This document shows positions 56,630 through 64,000 of a DNA stretch of 64,000 nucleotides, one piece after another. The notes below the pieces were generated by a model. It was not told where the DNA came from and did not search any database. It saw only the letters and a program-made list of their open reading frames with translations. Each line of letters starts with the position of its first letter. Positions within the stretch are counted from its first letter, which is position 1. Source of the DNA: CAYJLW01 sp964370965 (lineage in GTDB: Bacteria > Actinomycetota > Acidimicrobiia > UBA2766); assembly GCA_964370965.1 (NCBI GenBank), contig CAYJLW010000010.1, forward strand, positions 16,727 to 80,726. Direction: 5' to 3'. The position numbers were made by a program, and so were the translations under genes.

Positions 56630-58951
56630 TCAGGGACCACGCTCCTGTCGACCGTCCTCGCGTTCGGAGACCGGGAACACGGCCCTTCCCGCGGCCTCTG
56701 CGCTCTCCCAGTCCCGGTCCAGTCCGGGGGCGGTGATCGACGGCGGCGCGCCCCGCCAGGCACCCGCCCACTCCAGCACGGCGGTGCCGTCCTCCCACGT
56801 GAGGCGGACGTCGAGGGGCCCGTGGGCGGTGGGGACGCCGTCCAGTCGGAGGTCGCCGCCCCGCCAGGACCCGGGCACGAGCGAGCAGAGGGCGAGGCCG
56901 CCGGGCACCTCGCGCACACACATGTTCCTCAGGAAGCTCACCATCTCGGCGGCGGCCCAGAGGTGGTGGCCGTCACCCATGCAGCCCCCGCGGAGACGGG
57001 GGTGGATCGCCTCTGGCCACGTCCACGTGGGGGACGCGGCGTCGAGCAGCCAGTCGGCGAAGCCCCAGGCGCCGGGATCTCCGGCCGCCATGAGGGCACC
57101 GGCGAGGTGGAGAGCGAGGTAGGTGCCGAAGCCCGTGTGGCTGATCGCGTGGAAGTAGCGGGGGCCGTCGCAGAAGCGCGAGACGATCGCGTCCCGGGTC
57201 GCGACCACGCGAGGGTCGTCCCCGGCGAGGAGACCGAGCGGGTAGCACGCGGCCAGGGACCCGATCATCCCGGCGTCGAGGCCGCGCCGGGGCCCAGCGG
57301 CCATGGCGGGACCGCCGAGCCTGCCCGCGAGGAGGGAGAGGGAGCGGTCCAACGCCGCCGCCAGCCGCCGGGCCGCCTCGGCGGCCTCTTGCGCGACGTC
57401 CGGAACGCCCGCCGCAGAACAGAGCTCGACGGCGTCGCGCAGACCCCGCAGGGACACGAAGGCGTCCCAGTAGTAGACGTCGAAGGGGCCGAGGTGCTCG
57501 GCTGAGATCCCGGCGGGCAGGAGACCGGCGACGTCGGCGGGGGCCCCTTCGGTCGTGCGGATCTTGCGCACGATCCACCGCACCCCACGTGCCACCGCCG
57601 GCATCACCTCGCTCAAGAGGCTCTCGTCCCCGGTGAGACGCCAATGGTCCGCCACCGCCGTGAGCGCGGCCCCGTTGGAGTCCCATTCCTTGGGCTGGCT
57701 GCGGAAGAACCCGTCGCGATCCTGGCGGGCGGGGTAGGAGCGCAACACCCTGGCAACGTCCTGGGCGAGGCCCAGGTGGCCCATGGCCCGCAGGATGTGG
57801 GTGGCGTCCCGGAACCAGAAGCGGTGGTAGGTGTACGGGCCCGGTGTCACGGTGTCCCCGTCGCACATGAGCAGCAGGTAGGCCGCCTGCGCCGACACCG
57901 CCGCCGTCGCCCGCTCCTCCGGGAAGCGGAAGCGGACCCCCCTTCCCGCCTGGGCCTCCCATCCCCGCACGGCCGCCTCGGGGTCGACGGCCGGAAGGGC
58001 GGGAGTCCGGGGCCGCGGGCGCCTCACCCCCCGCCTCCGGCGGCGCGGCCGACCGAGGGGCAGGGCCACGGTCAGGGGCGAACGTCGCTCCAGCACGAAC
58101 ACGAGGACGCCCGTGGCAAGACCGGCGGGATCGGTCACGGCCCGCTCCCCGCCCGCAACGTCGGGGCCGGCGCGTCTTTCGATGCCCGCCACGACGTCGC
58201 CGCCCCGCAGGGTCGAGAGGCGTACCTCGGTGGGGCGGGCCCCGAAGATGTGCAGGAACGGGGACCCGTCCACGGTGACGCACCCACCGTCGACGGCGAT
58301 CTCCCCCACGACAGCGAGACCCTCCGGGTTCGCCGGACGGACGGCGAGCCCGAGCGCAACGGGCGCGTCCGTGGCGTTCTCGAAGCGCACGGCGACGACG
58401 TCCGGGGTGCCCGCCACTCCGTACGCCGTGGACGTGACGACCCCTCCCCCGCCGACGGGCATCGCCGTGCGCACGACGGGAGCGATCCCGGCGAGGCCCT
58501 GGACGACCCCGGCGCTGCGGCTGGGGTACTGCCACCCGGCAGGACCCCGCACCCACCAGTCCAACGAGGGGCCGTCGAACCACGGTGTCACGAGGCCGTG
58601 CGGATCGACGACGGCCTCGTGCGGGCAGCCCAGTGTGCCCACGGCCGTCCAGTTGCGGTGCGTGACGTTCGTCAGGACGGGAAGGTGACCCCGCGGGACG
58701 AACGCCGGCCCGGCGGGATCGAGTTGCGCCTCGATCCAGAAGGGCCAGACCCAGTCGGAGGCGACCTGGGCCGCCGCCCGGGTGCGCAACGCCCGGAAGG
58801 CCTGGCGGGCGCCCACGACCACGAGCTCCGTGGGAACGTCCAGGTCGACCGTCTCGCCCAGGCGCTGCAGGGACGTGAGATGCGCCACGACGTCGGGCGT
58901 GACCCGCAGGCGGTCGAAGACCCGGCCCAGCAGCCAACTCCGCAGCGACAT
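56630..58951 (-). CDS. Large (alpha/alpha)6-barrel-type glycosidase-like protein
   Basis: A 773-residue protein with no signal peptide. It has an N-terminal beta-rich half (TSLQRLGETVDLDVPTELVVVG...) and a C-terminal part patterned as a six-hairpin barrel: YTYHRFWFRDATHILRAMGHLG (about 372-393), EWDSNGAALTAVADHWRLTG, YYWDAFVSLRGLRDAVELC and HLWAAAEMVSFLRN. The FRDATH motif resembles glucoamylase/trehalase-clan and amylo-alpha-1,6-glucosidase-like families. Cytoplasmic location and polysaccharide substrate are inferred. ATG 58951 (MSLRSWLLGRVFDRL) is preferred to an upstream start; the tail ends at TGA near dsbA-like gene. Confidence 0.65.
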   Translation of the reverse strand: MSLRSWLLGRVFDRLRVTPDVVAHLTSLQRLGETVDLDVPTELVVVGARQAFRALRTRAAAQVASDWVWPFWIEAQLDPAGPAFVPRGHLPVLTNVTHRNWTAVGTLGCPHEAVVDPHGLVTPWFDGPSLDWWVRGPAGWQYPSRSAGVVQGLAGIAPVVRTAMPVGGGGVVTSTAYGVAGTPDVVAVRFENATDAPVALGLAVRPANPEGLAVVGEIAVDGGCVTVDGSPFLHIFGARPTEVRLSTLRGGDVVAGIERRAGPDVAGGERAVTDPAGLATGVLVFVLERRSPLTVALPLGRPRRRRRGVRRPRPRTPALPAVDPEAAVRGWEAQAGRGVRFRFPEERATAAVSAQAAYLLLMCDGDTVTPGPYTYHRFWFRDATHILRAMGHLGLAQDVARVLRSYPARQDRDGFFRSQPKEWDSNGAALTAVADHWRLTGDESLLSEVMPAVARGVRWIVRKIRTTEGAPADVAGLLPAGISAEHLGPFDVYYWDAFVSLRGLRDAVELCSAAGVPDVAQEAAEAARRLAAALDRSLSLLAGRLGGPAMAAGPRRGLDAGMIGSLAACYPLGLLAGDDPRVVATRDAIVSRFCDGPRYFHAISHTGFGTYLALHLAGALMAAGDPGAWGFADWLLDAASPTWTWPEAIHPRLRGGCMGDGHHLWAAAEMVSFLRNMCVREVPGGLALCSLVPGSWRGGDLRLDGVPTAHGPLDVRLTWEDGTAVLEWAGAWRGAPPSITAPGLDRDWESAEAAGRAVFPVSEREDGRQERGP

Positions 58952-59092
58952 CGGCGCAGTGTAGGGATCGCAGAGCGCTGGCCGGGGCGGGACCGGGCGC
59001 CGCCTCGTCGCGTTCCCGTGGGGCGGAACCGGCGTGCACAGCATCGCCCGGCAGGAAGGGATGTCGAGGGGGACGCCGGCTCCCTTGGCGGG

Positions 59093-60100
<1,008 letters not shown>

Positions 60101-60880
60101 TCAGGCGTCTCCCTCGCGCAGGGCCCGCTGCGCCTCCGCGAGCGCCTCCTCGGCAGACATGGACTTGTCGAGCTTGGGCCGCCAGCGCCCTGCACGCTCG
60201 GCGGGCCACTCCGCGGGGCCCCACCAGTCGTCGGGCCCCGCGGTCTCCGGATAGCGCCCACGTGCCCTGTCGACGAGCCCGCACACAGCCGCCATGATCT
60301 CGTCTGCGACTTCCTGGGGTTTGCCGTCACGGAAGCGCAGGGGCTCACCCAAGTCGATCGTGACGGGCCGGTGCAGCTTCAGGTCCCGCTTCCGGTACTT
60401 CGTGAGGGTGCGGTGCGCTCCCCAGAACCCGACGGGGACGACGGGGACACCCGTGTCGAGGGCGAGGCGGGCGACACCACTGTGGGCGCGCATGGGCACG
60501 AACGTCACCGAGATCGTCCCTTCGGGGTAGACCCACACCGCCTCGCCCGCGACGAGAGACGCCCGGGCGGCCCCCAGGGAGTCCGCGGCGCTCGACGTGC
60601 CCCGCTCCACGGGGATCTGACGGGCTCCGTTCATGACCCATTTCAGCGGGGCCTTCTCGAAGAGCTCCGCCTTGGCGAGCCAGCGGAAGTGGCGGGGCGG
60701 CCGCATCCGCAGACCCATGAGCCCCCCGACGAGCGGGTCGGCGTGGGAGACGTGGTTCGAGGCGACGATCACAGCCCCCTCGGCGGGGATGTGCTCGGCG
60801 CCCCGGACGTCGAGACGGAAGAGTTGCGCGACGAATGGACGCAGAGCGCCCGCCACGCCTGTGTAGACCGGATCACCCAT
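60101..60880 (-). CDS. plsC: 1-acylglycerol-3-phosphate acyltransferase (PlsC family)
   Basis: A 259-residue PlsC-family acyltransferase, longer than the first copy. Catalytic NHVSHADP motif (HX4D as HVSHAD), VPVE segment, YPEGTISVTFVPMRAHSG and VVPVGFWGAHRTL are present. A C-terminal Pro/Lys-rich tail follows the fold. It acts in phosphatidate synthesis together with gpsA, encoded one base away. I chose ATG 60880; the frame extends to 61048 but overlaps the divergent cofC gene. Confidence 0.92.
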   Translation of the reverse strand: MGDPVYTGVAGALRPFVAQLFRLDVRGAEHIPAEGAVIVASNHVSHADPLVGGLMGLRMRPPRHFRWLAKAELFEKAPLKWVMNGARQIPVERGTSSAADSLGAARASLVAGEAVWVYPEGTISVTFVPMRAHSGVARLALDTGVPVVPVGFWGAHRTLTKYRKRDLKLHRPVTIDLGEPLRFRDGKPQEVADEIMAAVCGLVDRARGRYPETAGPDDWWGPAEWPAERAGRWRPKLDKSMSAEEALAEAQRALREGDA

Positions 60881-60925
60881 GGCGGTACCATACCTGTGTC
60901 CCGCAATCCCCCGGGGCCCCATCGC

Positions 60926-61741
60926 ATGCACCGACCCGACGTTCTCGCCGTCGTGCCCCTCAAGGCCTTCTATGCCGCCAAGGCTCGCCTGCGCGGAACG
61001 CTGTCCGACGCCCGGGTGGAGCAGGTCGCCCGCCGCATGGCCGCCCACGTGATCTCGACGCTGGCCGGGGCCGCCCCCGTGGCCGTCGTGTCTTCAGACG
61101 ACACGGTGCTGGGCTTCGCCGAGCATCTGGGCGCCCGGGCCCTGCGGGAGCCCCCCGGGGGCAACGGCCTGAACGGCGCTCTGACCGCGGCCGCCGCACA
61201 GGCGACCCGGGAGGGCGTCCGCACCCTGCTCGCTGTGGCCGGCGACCTCCCCACCCTGTCCCTCGAAGACGTCGAGGCCATGCTGCGGCTCCCCGGGCGG
61301 CCGGGTGCCACGATCGCCCCCGACACCGCCGGCACGGGCACGAACGCCCTCGCCGTGTCCCCGCCCCAGGCACTCGACTTCGCATTCGGCGCCGGGAGCT
61401 TCGGGGCGCACCGCAAGACGGCGACACGGGCCGGCCTGCGCATCCGGGTCGTGCGCCGCCCCGGCCTCGCCCGCGACGTCGACGTCCCCGCGCAGCTCCG
61501 CTGGGCGCTCGAGGATGCCGCCTTCGCCCCCTTCGACCCCCTCGCCGTGGCCCTCACGGAACCGGACGTCCCCATGGGCGTGGCCGCCGCCGGCGAACCC
61601 CTGCCGGGCACCGCGCCAGGGGGCGCCGACACCCCGGGGAGCGCCGCAGCAGTGCTCGAAGACGCCGAGGTCCTCCCCATGCCCCGCTTCCTCGACCCCG
61701 GCACCGTACGCCGCCGGCCAGATCCCGGGAGCGGGGCGTGA
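60926..61741 (+). CDS. cofC: 2-phospho-L-lactate/phosphoenolpyruvate guanylyltransferase (F420 synthesis)
   Basis: CofC/FbiD-family nucleotidyltransferase of 271 residues, which activates 2-phospholactate or phosphoenolpyruvate with GTP for coenzyme F420. Features are VLAVVPLKAFYAAKARL, the GGNGLNGALTAAA loop, LAVAGDLPTLSLEDVEAML and the late TGTNALAVSPP segment. The last 60 residues are an unusual Pro/Ala-rich tail. ATG 60926 is 45 bases from the divergent plsC. The next gene starts on its stop codon. F420-using enzymes such as the LLM protein at 9115-9867 would need it. Confidence 0.92.
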   Translation: MHRPDVLAVVPLKAFYAAKARLRGTLSDARVEQVARRMAAHVISTLAGAAPVAVVSSDDTVLGFAEHLGARALREPPGGNGLNGALTAAAAQATREGVRTLLAVAGDLPTLSLEDVEAMLRLPGRPGATIAPDTAGTGTNALAVSPPQALDFAFGAGSFGAHRKTATRAGLRIRVVRRPGLARDVDVPAQLRWALEDAAFAPFDPLAVALTEPDVPMGVAAAGEPLPGTAPGGADTPGSAAAVLEDAEVLPMPRFLDPGTVRRRPDPGSGA

Positions 61742-62505
61742 GCCGGGTCGAGGGACCGGAGCGCCGCCGGCCCCGCCCCACGGCCGCACCCGCGGACGTC
61801 ACCGTCGACCTCGACCCGCCGGCACGGGCGATGGCGATCTGCGCGCATCCGGACGACGCCGACTTCTTCGTCTCCGGCACGTTCGCCAAGTGGTCGGCGA
61901 CGGGGGCGTCCTGCGTCTACGTGGTCCTCACCGACGGCGCCGCCGGCTCATGGGACACCGCGGCGGGCGGTCGTCTCCCCGCTGCCCGCATGGAGGAGCA
62001 GCGCCGGGCGGCGAAGGCCGCCGGGGTCGCCGAGGTCGTCTTCCTCGGTCTCCCCGACGGCCTCCTGGAGCCGCACATGGATCTGCGTCGGCGCCTCGCC
62101 GGCATCATCCGGCACTTCCGCCCCGACGTGGTGGCCACGCACGACCCCTGGAAGCCCTACCAGCTCCACCCCGACCACCGCGCGACAGGCCTCTCCGCCT
62201 GCGACGCCGTGGTCGCGGCCCGTGAGTCCCTCGTGTTCCCCGACATCGATGGCGCAGCCCACCGCGCGGCGCGCCTCCTCCTCTTCGAGACGGACGCCGC
62301 CGACCACTTCGAGGACGTCACCGCCACCTTCGACGTGAAGGTGGAGGCACTCCTCGCCCACGAGACCCAGTACCCCACGACCCTGGACATCACCGCCCCG
62401 GGGGACGAGGCGGCGTTCCGCGACAGGCTGGCCGCGTGGTGCGCGGACCTGGGGTCTCCCGCCGGCCTCCCCCTCGCCGAAGCGTTCAAGCAACTGCGTC
62501 CGTAG
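61738..62505 (+). CDS. LmbE/PIG-L-family N-deacetylase
   Basis: A 255-residue zinc-dependent deacetylase fold. Metal ligands are in AHPDDADFF and in LHPDHRATG. The family includes MshB and Mca of mycothiol metabolism and many other GlcNAc-type deacetylases; which one applies is not decided by the sequence. The helical C-terminal part has LAHETQYPTTLD. GTG 61738 overlaps the cofC stop in GTGA, so the two are translationally coupled. It ends 4 bases before a convergent gene. Confidence 0.88.
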   Translation: MSRVEGPERRRPRPTAAPADVTVDLDPPARAMAICAHPDDADFFVSGTFAKWSATGASCVYVVLTDGAAGSWDTAAGGRLPAARMEEQRRAAKAAGVAEVVFLGLPDGLLEPHMDLRRRLAGIIRHFRPDVVATHDPWKPYQLHPDHRATGLSACDAVVAARESLVFPDIDGAAHRAARLLLFETDAADHFEDVTATFDVKVEALLAHETQYPTTLDITAPGDEAAFRDRLAAWCADLGSPAGLPLAEAFKQLRP

Positions 62506-62508
62506 GCG

Positions 62509-63744
62509 CTACCAGCTCGCTACGGCGCCCTGCCATCCGTTGCGGAGGATGTCGTGGAACACGAACCAGCTCGCTCCGATCGCCCCCCCGGCGTGCGCCT
62601 GCGCGACGTCGCTGCGGATCTGCGCGTCGCTGGAACGGATGTTCTCGCACTGGTTCGCGGAGTTGCCGCTGTTGTACGCCATCCCCGTGATGAGGATGCG
62701 GTGGCGGCTCCCGAAATCGAGGCCGGCGAGACCGCGCAGGAAGGCGATGCCCGCTGCCACGAAGTCGGCGGGCCGGCACACGCCCCTGTACAGCATGGGG
62801 GAGATCACCTGGAAGGTCTGGCCCAGCGCCACGAACGGGTAGGAGGCATGCGTCTGGGGCTGCATGGTGACGACGATGAGCGGGTAGTCGAGGGCACTGC
62901 GACCGTACTGGCCCAGGAAGTAGCGCACCCAGCCCCCGTAGGCGATCGACCAGCGGACGCCCTTGTCCGTCTGGAGCTGCGGGCCCGCGTAGCCCCCGCC
63001 ATAGGGGTTGTTCGCCCACGGGAGCGACGAGATCGAGTCCGAGCCCGACTCGAGGTCGGAGGCGACGGCGTCCGCGACGGTGCCCATCTCCGCGAGTCGT
63101 CTCGCGTCCTCCTGGATGTTCCAGAAGTTGGGCACGTCCCAGCAGACGACGACCTTCCCGCGGCCGTGGGCCACGTTCACGAATCCCTGGAGCGCCGCCT
63201 TGGCGCTCGCCGGGAAACCGCGTCTCGAGTCGCCGCAGCGCACCCAGATCTGGCGGGCACCCATGGTGTCGGCGTGGTTCAGGATGTCGTCCGCCGAACG
63301 GGCAAGGCCGCCGGAACAGGAGGGCCCGGGGATCCCGGCGAGCTCGTTGCAGAGGTAGACGCCGGTTCCGTGGAGGTTCTGGTCGATCCACGCCGTGGAC
63401 GCTCCACTGAAGGTGTTGTACCCACCCGGCGCCCCAGGCGCCTCGGGCTTGTTCGGGTACGTGACCGCCGGCGCCGGTGTGGCGGGCCGGGACGCAGACG
63501 CCGCGGCGACGTAGACGTAACGGCAGCGGCGGCGCTTGCGCACCTTGCGGCAGACCCGCACCCGGCGGCGCTTGGCGCGGGAGCGCCTCTTGGTGGAGCG
63601 CCTCTTGGTGGCACGCCTCTTGCGGGCCCGGCGCTTCGCCGCTGACGCCTTCGCGGGGGCGGCGGCGGACGCGACCGGCGGTGCGACCTCCGTGCCCGCG
63701 AGGGCCATCAACAGGGCGACGAGGACGGCGGCGAGCTTGCGCAT
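62509..63744 (-). CDS. Secreted Arg/Lys-rich protein with unassigned hydrolase-like domain
   Basis: A 411-residue exported protein. Signal peptide MRKLAAVLVALLMALAG, then a striking basic stretch (about residues 36-77) rich in KRR/KRRS and two Cys, then a globular domain from about residue 100 (TAWIDQNLHGTGVYLCNELAG) with SGLARSADDIL, VVCWDVPNFWNIQEDARRL, YGGWVRYFLGQYG and AIGASWFVFHDIL. The layout, with repeating alpha/beta units and conserved Trp and Asp/Glu, is like a TIM-barrel glycoside-hydrolase-type fold, but I cannot name the family. The basic stretch may bind anionic wall polymers. ATG 63744 is preceded by AGAGAGG. It faces the LmbE-like gene. Confidence 0.6.
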   Translation of the reverse strand: MRKLAAVLVALLMALAGTEVAPPVASAAAPAKASAAKRRARKRRATKRRSTKRRSRAKRRRVRVCRKVRKRRRCRYVYVAAASASRPATPAPAVTYPNKPEAPGAPGGYNTFSGASTAWIDQNLHGTGVYLCNELAGIPGPSCSGGLARSADDILNHADTMGARQIWVRCGDSRRGFPASAKAALQGFVNVAHGRGKVVVCWDVPNFWNIQEDARRLAEMGTVADAVASDLESGSDSISSLPWANNPYGGGYAGPQLQTDKGVRWSIAYGGWVRYFLGQYGRSALDYPLIVVTMQPQTHASYPFVALGQTFQVISPMLYRGVCRPADFVAAGIAFLRGLAGLDFGSRHRILITGMAYNSGNSANQCENIRSSDAQIRSDVAQAHAGGAIGASWFVFHDILRNGWQGAVASW

Positions 63745-63864
63745 GTCGGTACCTCTCTGGGTGCGTTCCCCTGCTCCCAGACTGGGGACGTCACGGCAAC
63801 GTCGAAGGGCTCACGCTACTAGATCGACCGACCCATGCGGAACCTTCAATTGGCCCGGACGCGA

Positions 63865-63892
63865 CGGGACCCCGGACTCAGCCGGGGTCCCG
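63865..63892 (-). terminator. Terminator after the HU-like gene
   Basis: Perfect 11-bp arms (CGGGACCCCGG/CCGGGGTCCCG) with a 6-base loop, 22 bases after the stop of the minus-strand HU-like tail. A strong GC hairpin without a T-run, typical of GC-rich genomes. Confidence 0.6.
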
Positions 63893-63913
63893 CCTGCCGA
63901 TGTGGGAGCCTGA

Positions 63914-64000
63914 TCAGCGCTTCTTCGCCGCCGGCTTCCGGGCGGGGGCCTTCTTCGCCGCCGGCTTCTTCGCCGCCGCGGGCTTGCGGGCCGGGGCCTT
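63914..64000 (-). CDS. C-terminal tail of an HU/histone-like protein (partial)
   Basis: Only the last 28 residues and the stop are in the window. They consist of repeated KAPARKPAAKK units, as in the basic tails of mycobacterial and streptomycete HupB/HupS and bacterial histone H1-like proteins. The domain before the tail is outside the window. The position near cofC, plsC and gpsA matches the location of hupB in several actinobacteria (recalled). It would bind DNA nonspecifically. Confidence 0.7.
   Translation of the reverse strand, partial: KAPARKPAAAKKPAAKKAPARKPAAKKR

Overview
The window is about 64 kb of very GC-rich DNA, densely coding, with no gap over 300 bp between genes. Many genes start with GTG, and GTGA/ATGA stop-start overlaps are common. 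The gene set points to an actinobacterium. It includes a WhiB-type iron-sulfur regulator, CofC/FbiD of coenzyme F420 synthesis, an F420-type luciferase-like oxidoreductase, a FadD15-like acyl-CoA ligase near a PimB-like mannosyltransferase, an ArsA-like ATPase, a SepH-like protein and an HU-type basic tail. High GC plus lipid and branched-chain transport genes suggests a lineage such as Acidimicrobiia. That class assignment is a guess; only the phylum is well supported. No rRNA, tRNA, CRISPR array, insertion sequence or prophage was seen.

Layout. 0-5.7 kb: C-terminal part of glycerol kinase, a secreted coiled-coil/3D-domain protein, PlsC, a small membrane protein, an alpha/beta hydrolase without its serine, PPK2, and a divergent TetR with a clear operator. 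5.7-15 kb: a PilB-type ATPase with an extra zinc ribbon, an aminotransferase, an LLM-class oxidoreductase, a ROK kinase, an archaeal-RF1-like protein and Lon. 15.1-22.8 kb: a tightly overlapping run on the minus strand (FadD15-like ligase, SRPBCC protein, zinc-ribbon membrane protein, membrane protein), followed by an ArsA-like ATPase and a CYAC-motif protein, with a sulfotransferase and a GT4 mannosyltransferase beside them. 23-31.4 kb: SepH-like protein, Cys-rich small protein, AAK-GNAT acetyltransferase, NYN-domain protein, YjbQ, alpha-methylacyl-CoA racemase, DsbA-fold protein, TrpD, acyl-CoA dehydrogenase, WhiB. 31.6-49.4 kb: two complete, oppositely oriented branched-chain-type ABC transport systems with four binding proteins in total. 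In both, the LivM permease is fused to the LivG ATPase. A 972-residue secreted protein and a TetR gene with a palindromic operator lie between them. 49.5-56.6 kb: a zinc-ribbon membrane protein, then a 1073-residue fusion of GlpD with an alkyl-DHAP-synthase-like flavoprotein, an FGGY kinase with a changed glycerol pocket, and a DsbA-fold protein. 56.6-64 kb: a large putative glycosidase, gpsA, plsC, cofC, a LmbE-type deacetylase, a secreted Arg/Lys-rich protein and the tail of an HU-like protein.

Theme. Glycerol-3-phosphate and lipid metabolism recurs: GlpK, the GlpD fusion, an FGGY kinase, GpsA, two PlsC, FadD, Mcr, an acyl-CoA dehydrogenase and a PimB-like enzyme. The most notable candidate system is the GlpD-AGPS-like fusion with its neighbouring kinase, which could link glycerol-3-phosphate oxidation to ether-lipid precursor synthesis. 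The second is the double Liv locus arranged around the large secreted protein and TetR.
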